From Serinibacter arcticus (GTDB taxonomy: Bacteria > Actinomycetota > Actinomycetes > Actinomycetales > Beutenbergiaceae): 64,000 bases of DNA. Position 1 is the stretch's first letter. Each line of letters begins with the position of its first letter. Below are positions 32,439 through 42,065 of the stretch, in pieces. The stretch lies in NCBI RefSeq assembly GCF_004786095.1, contig NZ_RHPJ01000005.1:62001-126000 (forward strand), in the 5' to 3' direction. A program made the position numbers and the translations under genes. The notes under the pieces are model-generated. The model ran no database searches. It saw nothing but the letters and a program-made list of their open reading frames with translations, and was not told where the DNA came from.

Positions 32439-34889
32439 CTACGGAAGGGTGGCCGCCTCGCCGGCGCTCAGGTGGACGGGCACGCGCTCGCCCCCGCGCT
32501 CCACCACGACGGCGACGTCGCGGTCGGACCGGAGGGTCGCCGTCGTGACGCGCCCGCCGGACCAGACGAGGTCGACGACGACGCCGCCCCGCGCCCGCAG
32601 CCCCCGCACCCGGCCGTCCGGCCACGGGCACGCCGGGAGCAGGTGCACCAGCGGCACCTCGACCCCGTCGAGAGGCACCCGCTCGTGCGACTGCAGCAGC
32701 GCCTCGGTCACCCCGGCCGTGAAGCCGAGGTTCCCGTCGATCTGGAACGGCGGGTGCGCGCACAGCAGGCTGCGGTAGACCCCGCCCTCGTGCGCGTGGG
32801 CCGCGGATCGCCGCGACCCGTCGGGACCCGGCGGGTCGACCGGGCGGAGGAACCGCGCGACCGTGGCAGCCACGCGATGGGCGTCGCCGAGCCTCGCCCA
32901 CAGCGCCAGCCGCCACGCGAGCGACCAACCCGTGCTCTCCTCCCCCCGCCCCCGCAGGGACGCGCGGGCGGCCTCGGCGAGCTCCGGCGTCGACCGCGTG
33001 ATGCTCCGGCCGGGGAACACGCCGATCAGGTGGCTCTGGTGGCGGTGGTGCTCCTCGACGTCGACCTCCGCGCCCGACCACTCCGCGATCCGACCGTCCG
33101 CCAGCACGCGGGTCGCCGGGAGCCGGCGCAGCGCAGCGGCGACCCGCCCGAGCAGCACCGGGTCGGCGTCGTCGGGCGCGTGGGTGAGCACACCGTCGAA
33201 CAGGTCGCGCAGCAGCTCGACGTCGGCGGTCGAGGTCGTGGTGAGCGACCACGAACGCTCGTCGTCGTCGTCGTCGTGCCACGTGTTCTCGGGGCTCGTC
33301 GACGGCGACGTCGCGAGCGTCCCGTCCGCATCCTCGACCAGCCACCAGAGCGCGAGCTCGACGGCCCCTGCGACCACGGGCCACACGCGCCCCGCCGCCG
33401 CTCGATCCCCCAGCACCTCGGCCTCCGCGAGCGCCTGCCGCGCGAGCCACACCCCGCCGAGCGGCCAGAACGACCACGACGCGCTGTCCGTGCCGCGCCC
33501 CACCGGGGCGGCGAATCCCCAGCGGTCACCGTTGTGGTGCAGCACCCAGCCAGGAGCGCCGTACAGGTCGCGCGCCACCGCCGTCCCCGTCTCCGCGACC
33601 AGCGCGAGCCAGGTCGTCAACGGCGCGTGGCACTCGGCCAGGTTGGTGGTCAGCGCCGGCCAGTAGCTCATCTGGGTGTTGATGTTGACCGTGTAGCTCG
33701 ACGACCACGGCGGATCGGTCTCGGCGTTCCAGATCCCCTGCAGGTTCAGCGGCGGCGACCCCGGCCGCGACCCCGCGATCGTCAGGTAGCGGCCGTACTG
33801 GAAGGCGAGCACGGCGAGGTCGGGATCGGGGGCGCCGTCGGCCGATGCGACCAGGCGGTCGATCGTGGAGCGCTCGATCGTGGGGCGCTCGGCCGCGGTC
33901 GCGGTCGCGGTCGCGCCGCCCAGCTCGAGCTCCACCCGGTCGAACAGCGCGCGGTGGTCGTCCTCGTGCTCGGCCTGCAGATCCTCGGTCGTTCGTCCGA
34001 CGGCGGCGCTCACCGTCTCGGCGGCCCGCGCGATCAGGTGGTCGGCATCGCCGTGCAGGACGGGTCGGCCACCGGCGGCGGCGTCGGCGTCGGAATCGGG
34101 ATCGGCGTCGGTCGCCGTCGCCAGCACGAGGCGCAGCGTGCGCGCCCCGCGCACCGCCACGCCGTCCGCCCGTGCGAGCAGCTCCCCGTCCGTCTCGACG
34201 GCGAGCACGATCGCGGCGCTGATCGACGGCCCGCCGTACTCCACCCCGCCCGGATCGTCCTCGCGCCCCGGCACCACGGCGCTCGGCAGGCGCACGACGG
34301 CGCTCACCCGGCCGTCGTCGACCATCGGCGTCAGCCCGGGGTGCGGTGAGGTGAGGCGGACGACGGCGTCGCTCGGCTCCGCCCACGTCCGCTCCGCCAC
34401 GAGCACCCCGGCGGGTGCGCTCGCGAACGTGCGCTGCTCGCCACCGGCGCCGCCGTCGGGCCCGGCCCACGTCTGCCTGGCGACGGCGCGGCGCAGGTCG
34501 AGCCTGCGCGTGAGCAGGCCCGCGGCGTCAGCGGCGTCAGCGGCGTCGGCGTCGTCACCACCGACCTCGAGCAGCACGTCGACCAGCGGCTGGTAGGCCT
34601 GCGAGAACCCCGTCTGGAGCCGCGCGACCGCGCGCTCCGCCGCCGCGACGTCACCCGCCGCGAGCGCCGAGCGCGCCCGCGCCAGGAGGCGCGCGCCGTC
34701 GCCGTCACCCAGCCCCGCCGGACGCGACGGCGGCCCGGGCGCCCCGGACCAGCAGGTCGCGTCGTTGACCTGCCAGCGGTCGCCGCGCACACCGCCGAAG
34801 CACATCGCCCCGAGGCGGCCGTTGCCGACCGGGTAGGCGTCGGTCCAGATCTCGGCGGGCGCGTCGGCGACCAGGAGCAGGGCGGTCAC
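32439..34889 (-). CDS. GH95 alpha-L-fucosidase
   Basis: An 816-residue family 95 enzyme, removing alpha-1,2-linked L-fucose from galactose. The N-terminus WTDAYPVGNGRLGAMCFGG and the residues known from the Bifidobacterium AfcA enzyme are conserved: the Asn pair in INTQMSYWPALTTNLAECH, the Glu in SPSTSPENTWH, and the Asp in PPFQIDGNLGF. No signal peptide is present. The GTG at 34889 overlaps the GH43 stop as GTGA. The gene carries low-complexity Asp/Ala tracts (ADAADAADAAG; DDDDDE) but no frame break. It is last of the four-gene operon and followed at once by a terminator. In this context it would defucosylate xyloglucan side chains. Confidence 0.92.
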   Translation of the reverse strand: MTALLLVADAPAEIWTDAYPVGNGRLGAMCFGGVRGDRWQVNDATCWSGAPGPPSRPAGLGDGDGARLLARARSALAAGDVAAAERAVARLQTGFSQAYQPLVDVLLEVGGDDADAADAADAAGLLTRRLDLRRAVARQTWAGPDGGAGGEQRTFASAPAGVLVAERTWAEPSDAVVRLTSPHPGLTPMVDDGRVSAVVRLPSAVVPGREDDPGGVEYGGPSISAAIVLAVETDGELLARADGVAVRGARTLRLVLATATDADPDSDADAAAGGRPVLHGDADHLIARAAETVSAAVGRTTEDLQAEHEDDHRALFDRVELELGGATATATAAERPTIERSTIDRLVASADGAPDPDLAVLAFQYGRYLTIAGSRPGSPPLNLQGIWNAETDPPWSSSYTVNINTQMSYWPALTTNLAECHAPLTTWLALVAETGTAVARDLYGAPGWVLHHNGDRWGFAAPVGRGTDSASWSFWPLGGVWLARQALAEAEVLGDRAAAGRVWPVVAGAVELALWWLVEDADGTLATSPSTSPENTWHDDDDDERSWSLTTTSTADVELLRDLFDGVLTHAPDDADPVLLGRVAAALRRLPATRVLADGRIAEWSGAEVDVEEHHRHQSHLIGVFPGRSITRSTPELAEAARASLRGRGEESTGWSLAWRLALWARLGDAHRVAATVARFLRPVDPPGPDGSRRSAAHAHEGGVYRSLLCAHPPFQIDGNLGFTAGVTEALLQSHERVPLDGVEVPLVHLLPACPWPDGRVRGLRARGGVVVDLVWSGGRVTTATLRSDRDVAVVVERGGERVPVHLSAGEAATLP

Positions 34890-36472
34890 GCCGTCGCCCG
34901 CTGGTGCAGCTGTCCGACCGTCGTCTCGCCCGACCCCACGGCGTACGCACCCACGACGACCCCGACGAAACCGTCCGCGTGCGTGGTCGAGAGGTGCGCG
35001 ACGTCGAGGCTCACCACCGCGGTCCCCGGCGCCTCGGCGCCCTCGCCGGCTGCCAGCCACGCCACCTCGGCGTCGCGGCCACGCACGGTGAGTCGCACCG
35101 CGCCCGCACCCGCGACCGGCACGCGCGCCGCCTCGTCCCGCACCCCGGCGACGCACCGCGTCACCACGAGCTCCGACCCGTCCGGCCCGGTGACGAGGCC
35201 GACGGTCAGCCACTGCCGACCGGACTGCCGCAGCGCGAGGCCGACCTCGACCACGCCGCCCCCGGGCGCCGTCGGGAGCTCGAGGGTCACGGCCGACGAC
35301 GGCGCGCCCAGGCGCTGCCCGACGAACGCGGGCAGGTGCGCGTCGAGCGGATCGCCCGCGCGCAGGACGAGGCGCTCGTCACGGCCCGAACCGCCGGTGA
35401 CCAGCACCTCCGCCGGCAGCCGTCGCACCGCGACCCACGACTCGTCAGGGACGGACGACGAGGCCGTGCGCGCCACCCCGTCCGGCCCACCGGGTTCGGG
35501 CACGAGCGTGCCGACGCCGGGCGCGAGCACGGGGGCGTCGTCGACCCAGGTCACGGGCGCCAGGAACGTCTCGCGCCCGAGGAGGTCGACGCCGTCGACC
35601 AGCCGCGACGCGAGCACCAGCGTCCACCACGACCCGTCGGCCGCCTCGACCAGATCGGCGTGACCGACGTTGACGACGGCGGCGTCCGGCCCGAGGTTCC
35701 GGTGCGTCAGCACCGGGTTGCTCGCCCCGACCTCGAACACGTCGGTCGGGGACGCGGCGCGCCCCACGACGACCGCGTGGTGCCGCCCCGTCCCGCCCTC
35801 GGCCGCCACGAGGTGCACGTGCTCGCCGCGCCGGTACAGGTGGGGTCCCTCGGTCCAGATCCCGCCGACGACGGCGCTCGTGAACACGACCGTCTCCGGA
35901 CCGGTCAGGCGCAGCGTCGCCGGATCGACCTCGCGCACCCAGACCTCGCCCTGACCGACCCAGTCCTGCCGCTGCGTCTGCCGGGCCGCGTGCGCCCAGA
36001 TCCTGCCGCCGTCCAGGAGGAGCGACGCGTCGCCACCGGTCGCGTCGGGCCACCAGATGGGCTCCGACCAGGGCCCGGCGGCGTCGGTGGCGGTCGTGAC
36101 GAAGGTGCCGGTCGCACCCTCTGGTCCGCCGACGAGCTCGCAGACCACGAGGAACCGCTCGCCGTCGTGCCGGATGGTCGGGGCGTACAGGCCGCCGGAG
36201 TCACCGAGCCCGGCGTAGTCCAGCTGGTCGGTGATCACGTGGCCCACGAGCTGCCACGTCACGAGGTCGCGCGAGCGGTGCACGGGCAGTCCGGGCAGGT
36301 ACTCGAACGTGGAGGTGACGAGGTAGAACCAGCAGCCCTGCGACCCGTCCACCCGGCACACCGACGGATCGGGGTGGAAGCCGGGCAGCACCGGGTTGGT
36401 CGCGCCGACCCAGGCCTCGGGGCGGGTGACGACCGAGCGGTGGCCGTCGGCGTGCGGGAGAGCGACCGTCAC
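34886..36472 (-). CDS. GH43 glycosidase (beta-xylosidase / alpha-L-arabinofuranosidase)
   Basis: A 528-residue family 43 enzyme. The five-blade propeller starts NPVLPGFHPDPSVCRV, where the Asp of HPDPS is the general base. LGDSGGLYAPTIRH carries blade-2 features, and the acid Glu is in GIWTEGPHLYR. From about residue 330 a beta-sandwich C-terminal domain follows (HLPAFVGQRLGAPSSAVTLE). This architecture is shared by beta-xylosidases and by arabinofuranosidases of xyloglucan loci, so the specificity is open. No signal peptide. It starts at a GTG overlapping the GH31 stop (GTGA) and its stop overlaps the GH95 start. Confidence 0.9.
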   Translation of the reverse strand: MTVALPHADGHRSVVTRPEAWVGATNPVLPGFHPDPSVCRVDGSQGCWFYLVTSTFEYLPGLPVHRSRDLVTWQLVGHVITDQLDYAGLGDSGGLYAPTIRHDGERFLVVCELVGGPEGATGTFVTTATDAAGPWSEPIWWPDATGGDASLLLDGGRIWAHAARQTQRQDWVGQGEVWVREVDPATLRLTGPETVVFTSAVVGGIWTEGPHLYRRGEHVHLVAAEGGTGRHHAVVVGRAASPTDVFEVGASNPVLTHRNLGPDAAVVNVGHADLVEAADGSWWTLVLASRLVDGVDLLGRETFLAPVTWVDDAPVLAPGVGTLVPEPGGPDGVARTASSSVPDESWVAVRRLPAEVLVTGGSGRDERLVLRAGDPLDAHLPAFVGQRLGAPSSAVTLELPTAPGGGVVEVGLALRQSGRQWLTVGLVTGPDGSELVVTRCVAGVRDEAARVPVAGAGAVRLTVRGRDAEVAWLAAGEGAEAPGTAVVSLDVAHLSTTHADGFVGVVVGAYAVGSGETTVGQLHQRATA

Positions 36473-38748
36473 AGGCCGATCACGACCTCGCCGGCTCCGG
36501 TCGCGGACGCTGCCGGAGCCGCCGTCGCCCCGATCGCGACGGACCAGGCACCGCTCGCGTCGTCGCTGCTCACGCGCACGGTGTCGCCGTCGCGCACCAC
36601 GCGGAACGACGCCGGTGCGCCCGTCCCGCCGGGCACGGTCGTGACGGCGTCGTGGCCGTCCGGCAGCTCGAACAGGCGCAGCGTGACGCCGTCGGCCCAC
36701 GCGTACTCCGGCTCGTCGACCACCGCGCCGACCGGCAGCACCGTGCCCGGCCGCACGTACAGCGGCAGGGAGTCGAAGCCGTGCGACTCGCGCCGCCAGC
36801 CGTGACCGGCCACGCGCTCGCCGGTCAGCAGGTGCGTCCAGGTGCCCTCGGGCAGGTACACGTCCGTGTCCCGCTCGGCCGAGAACACCGGCGCCACGAG
36901 CAGCGAGTCGCCGAGGAGGTACTGCGTGCCGAGACCGGCCACGCCGCGGTCACCCGGGAACTCCAGCGCCATCGCGCGCATCACCGGCACACCGGTCGCG
37001 CTCGCCTCGGCGCCCGCGGCCCCGAGGTAGGGCATGAGGCTCAGCTTCAGGCGCGTGAAGGCGCGCGTGACGTCGACCGCCTCGTCGTCGAACGCCCACG
37101 GCACCCGGTAGGAGTTGGAGCCGTGCAGGCGCGAGTGCGAGGACAGCAGACCGAACGCGACCCAGCGCTTGAACACGGCGGGGTCGGGCGTGCCCTCGAA
37201 CCCGCCGATGTCGTGGCTCCAGAAGCCGAAGCCGCTCATGCCGAGCGAGAGCCCGCCGCGCAGCGACTCGGCCATCGCCACGAACGTCGACTCGCAGTCG
37301 CCGCCCCAGTGCACCGGGTACTGCTGGCCACCGGCCGTGGCCGAACGCGCGAACAGGACCGCCTCGCCCTCGCCCCGCTCCTGGACCAGCAGGTCGAAGA
37401 CGACCTGGTTGTAGAGCTGCGTGTAGTAGTTGTGCATCCGCTGCGGGTCGCTGCCGTCGTGCCACGCGACGTCGGTGGGGATGCGCTCGCCGAAGTCGGT
37501 CTTGAAGCAGTCGACGCCGTCGTCCAGCAGGACCTTGAGCTTGCCCTGGTACCAGGCCACCGCCTCGGGGTTGGTGAAGTCGACCAGAGCCATCCCGGCC
37601 TGCCACTTGTCCCACTGCCACACGCTGCCGTCGGCGCGCGTCACGAGGAAGCCGAGCGCGCGGCCCTCCTCGAACAGGTAGCTGCGCTGCGCGATGTACG
37701 GATTGATCCAGACGCAGATCCGCAGGCCCTTGGCCTTGAGGCGCGCGAGCATCCCGGCGGGGTCGGGAAACATCGCCGGGTCCCACAGGAAGTCGCTCCA
37801 GTGGAACTGCCGCATCCAGAAGCAGTCGAAGTGGAAGACCGACAGCGGCAGCTCGCGCTCCGCCATGCCGTCCACGAAGGACGTCACGGTCTCCTCGCTG
37901 TAGCTCGTGGTGAACGACGTCGACAGCCACAGCCCGTAGCTCCACGCGGGCACGCGCGCGGGTCGCCCGGTCAGCGCCGTGTAGCGCTCGAGGATCTCCT
38001 TGGGCGTCGCGCCGTAGACGACGTAGTACTGCAGCTCGGCGCCCGCGACGGAGAACTGCGCGCGCGAGACGACCTCGGTGCCGATCTCGAACGAGACCCG
38101 CTCGGGGTGCGCGACGAACAGGCCGTAGCCCGCGTCCGAGAGGTAGAACGGCACGTTCTTGTACGCCTGTTCCGAGGCGGTGCCGCCGTCCTCGTTCCAG
38201 ATGTCGACGCTCTGGCCGTTCTTGGCGAACGCGCCGAACCGCTCCCCCAGGCCGTAGATCGTCTCGGCGACGCCCATGGTCAGCTGCTCGCGCACGAACG
38301 GTCCGTCCGGCGTGCCGATGACGCCGACGCTCTGCGCCGTGGAGGACGTCAGCACGCGGCCCTGCGGCGAGACGAACTCGAGGCCCCACGGACCCTCGGT
38401 CGCCACGCGCGCCGTCAGGCGGCCCGCCGTGAAGGTGGCGGGCGCCTTGCCCGGCGCCTCGGGCAGCGTGATCGCGACGTCGTGCGCCTCCCGGCCGATC
38501 GCGAAGTGCGGTCCGCGGTCCACGCCGCCGAGGTGGTGGGAGATGCGGACACCGACGACGTCGGGCATCGGCGAGGTCAGCCGCACCGTCACCAGGGGGC
38601 GGTTGAGGGTGTCCCCGCGCGACCCGATCGGCACGGTCGGGGCGTAGACCAGCAGGTCGTCGCCCTCGACGACGACGTCCTCGACGTCGCGGGGGCGCAG
38701 CACCTCGACGCCGGGGCGCAGCTGCCAGTAGCCGTCGGTGAACTTCAT
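36469..38748 (-). CDS. GH31 alpha-xylosidase (YicI type)
   Basis: A 759-residue family 31 enzyme. It matches the YicI alpha-xylosidase subgroup: FKTDFGERIPTDV contains the nucleophile Asp, FARSATAGGQQYPVHWGGDC the acid/base Asp, and FHFDCFWMRQFHWSDF the xylose-type -1 subsite. An N-terminal beta-sandwich (to about residue 240) and two C-terminal beta domains flank the barrel. It releases alpha-1,6-xylose from the non-reducing end of xyloglucan oligosaccharides (isoprimeverose units). No signal peptide. Its ATG overlaps the GH42 stop as ATGA. Subgroup assignment rests on these motifs and is stronger than for the neighbouring GH43. Confidence 0.93.
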   Translation of the reverse strand: MKFTDGYWQLRPGVEVLRPRDVEDVVVEGDDLLVYAPTVPIGSRGDTLNRPLVTVRLTSPMPDVVGVRISHHLGGVDRGPHFAIGREAHDVAITLPEAPGKAPATFTAGRLTARVATEGPWGLEFVSPQGRVLTSSTAQSVGVIGTPDGPFVREQLTMGVAETIYGLGERFGAFAKNGQSVDIWNEDGGTASEQAYKNVPFYLSDAGYGLFVAHPERVSFEIGTEVVSRAQFSVAGAELQYYVVYGATPKEILERYTALTGRPARVPAWSYGLWLSTSFTTSYSEETVTSFVDGMAERELPLSVFHFDCFWMRQFHWSDFLWDPAMFPDPAGMLARLKAKGLRICVWINPYIAQRSYLFEEGRALGFLVTRADGSVWQWDKWQAGMALVDFTNPEAVAWYQGKLKVLLDDGVDCFKTDFGERIPTDVAWHDGSDPQRMHNYYTQLYNQVVFDLLVQERGEGEAVLFARSATAGGQQYPVHWGGDCESTFVAMAESLRGGLSLGMSGFGFWSHDIGGFEGTPDPAVFKRWVAFGLLSSHSRLHGSNSYRVPWAFDDEAVDVTRAFTRLKLSLMPYLGAAGAEASATGVPVMRAMALEFPGDRGVAGLGTQYLLGDSLLVAPVFSAERDTDVYLPEGTWTHLLTGERVAGHGWRRESHGFDSLPLYVRPGTVLPVGAVVDEPEYAWADGVTLRLFELPDGHDAVTTVPGGTGAPASFRVVRDGDTVRVSSDDASGAWSVAIGATAAPAASATGAGEVVIGL

Positions 38749-40832
38749 CGTGTCTCCATCGGGACGAGGACACCCTGGGGCGCGAGCGCGACCGGGGTGT
38801 CCGTGGTGGTGAACCGTCGTGCGGTCAGCAGGTCGGTGAGGGTGGCGGTTGCGGGATCCAGGTCGAGCGCGAGGGCGAGCTGCGCGATCTCGAGGTGGAC
38901 CTCGGCTGCCGTGTGGTTGAGGACGAACAGCGCGTCGCCGCGCCTCGTCACCTCGACGCCCGCCGGCGCGCCGGGCAGGAAGGGTTCGACGCCCGCGTCG
39001 GCCAGCGCGCGGTGCAGGACCGCGGCGAGGTCGACGTCGGGCAGGACGCCGGTGACGAGCCAGGCGGTACCCGCCCCGGTCGTCCCGCCGGTCTCCTGCC
39101 GGCGCCGCGTGACGACGGCCGAGCCCGCCAGGTGCTCGAGCCCCGGCAGGTCGTCGGCCGGGCCGAGCGCCAGCAGCACCTCGGTCAGGGGATCCAGCGC
39201 GTCGGCGTGCCCGGTGAAGTCGTGCACGCGCACCTCCTCCGTCCCGAGGGCGGAATCGCGCCAGCGGGCCGTGACCCCGCCGTCGGGCAGCGGCACGTGC
39301 TCCTGCACCCCCGCGCCGAGCACGTCGCCGAGCAGGGCCGGCGTCCGCCCCCGGTGCAGGTGGGTCGAGGGGTCCACGACGCCGGTGAACGGTCCCAGCA
39401 CGAGGGTCCCGCCCGCCGCGACGTAGGCGCGCAGGTGCGCGGCGACGATGTCGTCGATCAGGTGCAGCGCAGGCGCGAGCACGGCGCGGTAGCCGCCGAG
39501 GTCGGCGGGCGGGCCGACGACGTCGACGGCGACGCGCGCGTCCCACAGCGGCCGGTGCCACGCCCGCAGCGTCTCGAGCGGGTCGAGGCGGTCGGTCGGC
39601 ATCGCCTCGCCGCGCGCGGCCCACCACGAGGGCCAGTCCCACAGCAGCGCGACCTGCGCGCTCGACCGTGTGCCGACGACGGGGGCGAGCCGCGCGAGAT
39701 CGGCACCGAGACGGCGCACGCCGGCGTGCACGGCGGTGTCCGGACCCGCGGTCGGCAGCATCGCGGAGTGGAACCGCTCGGGACCCGAGCGGGCCTGGCG
39801 CCACTGGAAGAAGCAGACGGCGTCGGCGCCGTGCGCGACGGCCTGCAGCGACTCCAGGCGCGAGCGCGCGGGCGACTTGGTGAGGTCGTGGGCGCGCCAG
39901 CCGACCCCGCTCGTGGCCGACTCCATCAGCAGCCACGGCTGGCCGCCGCGCAGCGAGCGCATCAGGTCCTGCGTCAGCGCGGCGTCGGTGAGGGCGCGCG
40001 GATCGGCGGGATCGGGGTAGGCGTCGTCGGCGACGACGTCGAGGTCGTCGGCCCACGTGGCGTAGTCCGCGAGCGCGAAGAAGCCCATGAGGTTGGTCGT
40101 GACCGGCCGGCGGGCGTCGTGCTCGCGGATGACGGCCCGCTGCTCGCGGTAGAGCGAGCGCAGCTCGTCGGAGGTGAAGCGCCGGAAGTCCAGCGCCTGC
40201 GCGGGGTTGCGGTGGTAGGGCGCGGCGCGGGGCGGCTGGACCTCCGCGAGCGAGCGGTAGCCCTGCGACCAGACGTCCGTGGCCCAGGACCGGTTCAGCG
40301 CCTCGACGCCGCCGTACCGCTGCGTGAGCCAGTCGCGGAACGCGTGTGCCGCGACGTCGGAGTGGTCGACCTGGCCCAGCTCGTTGCCGACGTGCCACAT
40401 CACGACGGCGGGGTGGTCGGCGAACGCCTGCGCCACGGCGCGCGTGACGGCGAGCGCGCGGGCGCGGTAGATCGGCGAGGACGGGCTGAACTGGTTGCGC
40501 GAACCCCACGTCAGGCGCACGCCGTCGGCCGTGACGGGCAGCGTCTCGGGGTGCATCGCGCCGAGCCACGGCGGCGGGGACGCCGTCGGCGTCGCGAGGT
40601 CGACGGCGATGCCGCCGTCGTGCAGCAGGTCCAGCACCTCGCGCAGCCAGTCGAGCTCGAACCGGTCGGGCTCCGGCTCGATGCGCGACCACGCGAATAC
40701 CCCGACGGTCACGAGGGTCACGCCGGCGCGCTGCATGAGCGCGACGTCCTCGCGCCACACGCTGCGGTCCCACTGCTCGGGGTTGTAGTCGCCGCCGAAC
40801 GCGATCGTCGGGAGCGGCCAACGGGCGGTCAC
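38745..40832 (-). CDS. GH42 beta-galactosidase
   Basis: A 695-residue family 42 enzyme and the first gene of the operon. IAFGGDYNPEQWDRSVWRED opens the barrel. The acid/base Glu is in WHVGNELGQVDHSD and the nucleophile Glu in LLMESATSGVGWRAHD. Trimerisation (from about residue 380) and C-terminal domains follow. It has no signal peptide and typical length. The GTG at 40832 has GAGGTG 5 bases upstream. A LacI operator is at 40894-40907, 61 bases upstream. In xyloglucan breakdown it would remove the beta-1,2-galactose exposed after defucosylation. Confidence 0.93.
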   Translation of the reverse strand: MTARWPLPTIAFGGDYNPEQWDRSVWREDVALMQRAGVTLVTVGVFAWSRIEPEPDRFELDWLREVLDLLHDGGIAVDLATPTASPPPWLGAMHPETLPVTADGVRLTWGSRNQFSPSSPIYRARALAVTRAVAQAFADHPAVVMWHVGNELGQVDHSDVAAHAFRDWLTQRYGGVEALNRSWATDVWSQGYRSLAEVQPPRAAPYHRNPAQALDFRRFTSDELRSLYREQRAVIREHDARRPVTTNLMGFFALADYATWADDLDVVADDAYPDPADPRALTDAALTQDLMRSLRGGQPWLLMESATSGVGWRAHDLTKSPARSRLESLQAVAHGADAVCFFQWRQARSGPERFHSAMLPTAGPDTAVHAGVRRLGADLARLAPVVGTRSSAQVALLWDWPSWWAARGEAMPTDRLDPLETLRAWHRPLWDARVAVDVVGPPADLGGYRAVLAPALHLIDDIVAAHLRAYVAAGGTLVLGPFTGVVDPSTHLHRGRTPALLGDVLGAGVQEHVPLPDGGVTARWRDSALGTEEVRVHDFTGHADALDPLTEVLLALGPADDLPGLEHLAGSAVVTRRRQETGGTTGAGTAWLVTGVLPDVDLAAVLHRALADAGVEPFLPGAPAGVEVTRRGDALFVLNHTAAEVHLEIAQLALALDLDPATATLTDLLTARRFTTTDTPVALAPQGVLVPMETR

Positions 40833-40893
40833 GGGAGCACCTCGGTGTCGGGAGCGACCGGACCGGCCGGACTGGTCGGGATGGCCGGGATGG

Positions 40894-40907
40894 TCGAAGC
40901 GGTTCGA
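40894..40907. promoter_or_regulatory. LacI operator, copy 2 of the TCGAANCGNTTCGA regulon
   Basis: TCGAAGCGGTTCGA, arms TCGAA/TTCGA with central CG, lies between the divergent GH42 operon and LacI gene (41054). It matches the copies at 16051, 45947 and 46103. Confidence 0.72.
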
Positions 40908-41053
40908 TCCAACGATGGAAGCGCAGCCACCACGGGTGTCGAGGAATGCGCACGCTGGTGCGCCTCGTGGGCACCCCTGCGCCGTCGAACGACATCGACT
41001 ACCGTGACGCAGCAGACGGCGACCTCCGGTCGCGACCGACGAGGGGAGCACCC

Positions 41054-42052
41054 GTGGCGACGATCGAGGACGTGGCGAGGCGCGCCGGGGTGTCCCAGTC
41101 CACCGTCAGCTACGCGCTGTCGGGCAAGCGCCCCATCTCCGCGGCCACCCGCACGCGCATCGAGAAGGCCATCGCCGAGCTCGGCTACCGGGCGCACGCC
41201 GGCGCCCGCGCCCTCGCCTCGGCCCGCACCGACGTGATCGGTCTGATGGCGCCGCTGCGCACGGGCGTCGACGTCAACGTGATTATGCAGTTCGTCGCCG
41301 GCGTGGTCACCGGGGCGGGCCGCGCCGGCTACGACGTGCTGATGCTGACGCAGGACGAGGGTTCGCTCGCGCGCGTCACGAGCTCCTCGATGGTCGACGC
41401 CCTCGTGGTCATGGACGTCGAGGACGACGACGCGCGCCTGCCCGCGCTGCAGGCGCTGCGCCAGCCGTCGGTGCTCATCGGCCTGCCCGCCGATCCCCAC
41501 GGCCTGTCGTGCGTCGACCTGGACTTCACGCAGGCGGGGGCGAGCGCCGTGCGCCGCCTGCTGGCCGCCGGCCACCGCACGGTCGCCCTGATCGGCAGCC
41601 CGCGCGAGGTGGTCGACCGGCACACGTCCTACGCCGAGCGCATGACGCGCGGCTTCGTCGGCGCGTGCGAGGCGGGCGGGGCGACGCACCTGGTGCTGCC
41701 GACGCCGGCGTCCGCCGCGGGTGCCGTCGCCTCGGTCGACACCCTGCTCGCCCAGCTGCCCGACGTCACCGGCGTGGTGGTGCACAACGAGGTGGCGCTG
41801 CCGCATGTGATCTCCCGGTTCCGTGAGCGTGGACGTGACGTGCCTGGTGAGGTGTCGGTGGTGGCGGTGTGCCCGGAGAACGTGGCGACGTCGCTGCCGG
41901 TGCCCGTGACGAGCATCGACATCCCGGCCGAGGGCATCGGCCAGATCGCCGTCGACATGCTCACCGCCCTGATGCGCGACCCCTCGATGGCCGAGGTGCG
42001 GCTGGTCAGCCCCCGGCTCACCGAGCGGGGCAGCGTGCGCGACCTGGGCTGA
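41054..42052 (+). CDS. LacI-family regulator of the xyloglucan-type regulon
   Basis: A 332-residue LacI/GalR repressor. The helix-turn-helix is TIEDVARRAGVSQSTVSYAL and the hinge region YRAHAGARALASAR. The effector domain runs to the end (GHRTVALIGSP, ...PVTSIDIPAEGIGQIAVDML). A GTG start at 41054 has a GGGGAG box in position. It is divergent from the GH42 operon across a TCGAANCGNTTCGA site and convergent, with 13 bp between stops, on the second importer operon. It is the obvious candidate to bind all four copies. A short stretch (about 41805-41865) uses codons such as CGT, GGA, CCT and GGT that are rare around it. Confidence 0.87.
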   Translation: MATIEDVARRAGVSQSTVSYALSGKRPISAATRTRIEKAIAELGYRAHAGARALASARTDVIGLMAPLRTGVDVNVIMQFVAGVVTGAGRAGYDVLMLTQDEGSLARVTSSSMVDALVVMDVEDDDARLPALQALRQPSVLIGLPADPHGLSCVDLDFTQAGASAVRRLLAAGHRTVALIGSPREVVDRHTSYAERMTRGFVGACEAGGATHLVLPTPASAAGAVASVDTLLAQLPDVTGVVVHNEVALPHVISRFRERGRDVPGEVSVVAVCPENVATSLPVPVTSIDIPAEGIGQIAVDMLTALMRDPSMAEVRLVSPRLTERGSVRDLG

Positions 42053-42065
42053 GCCCGCTCGCGCG

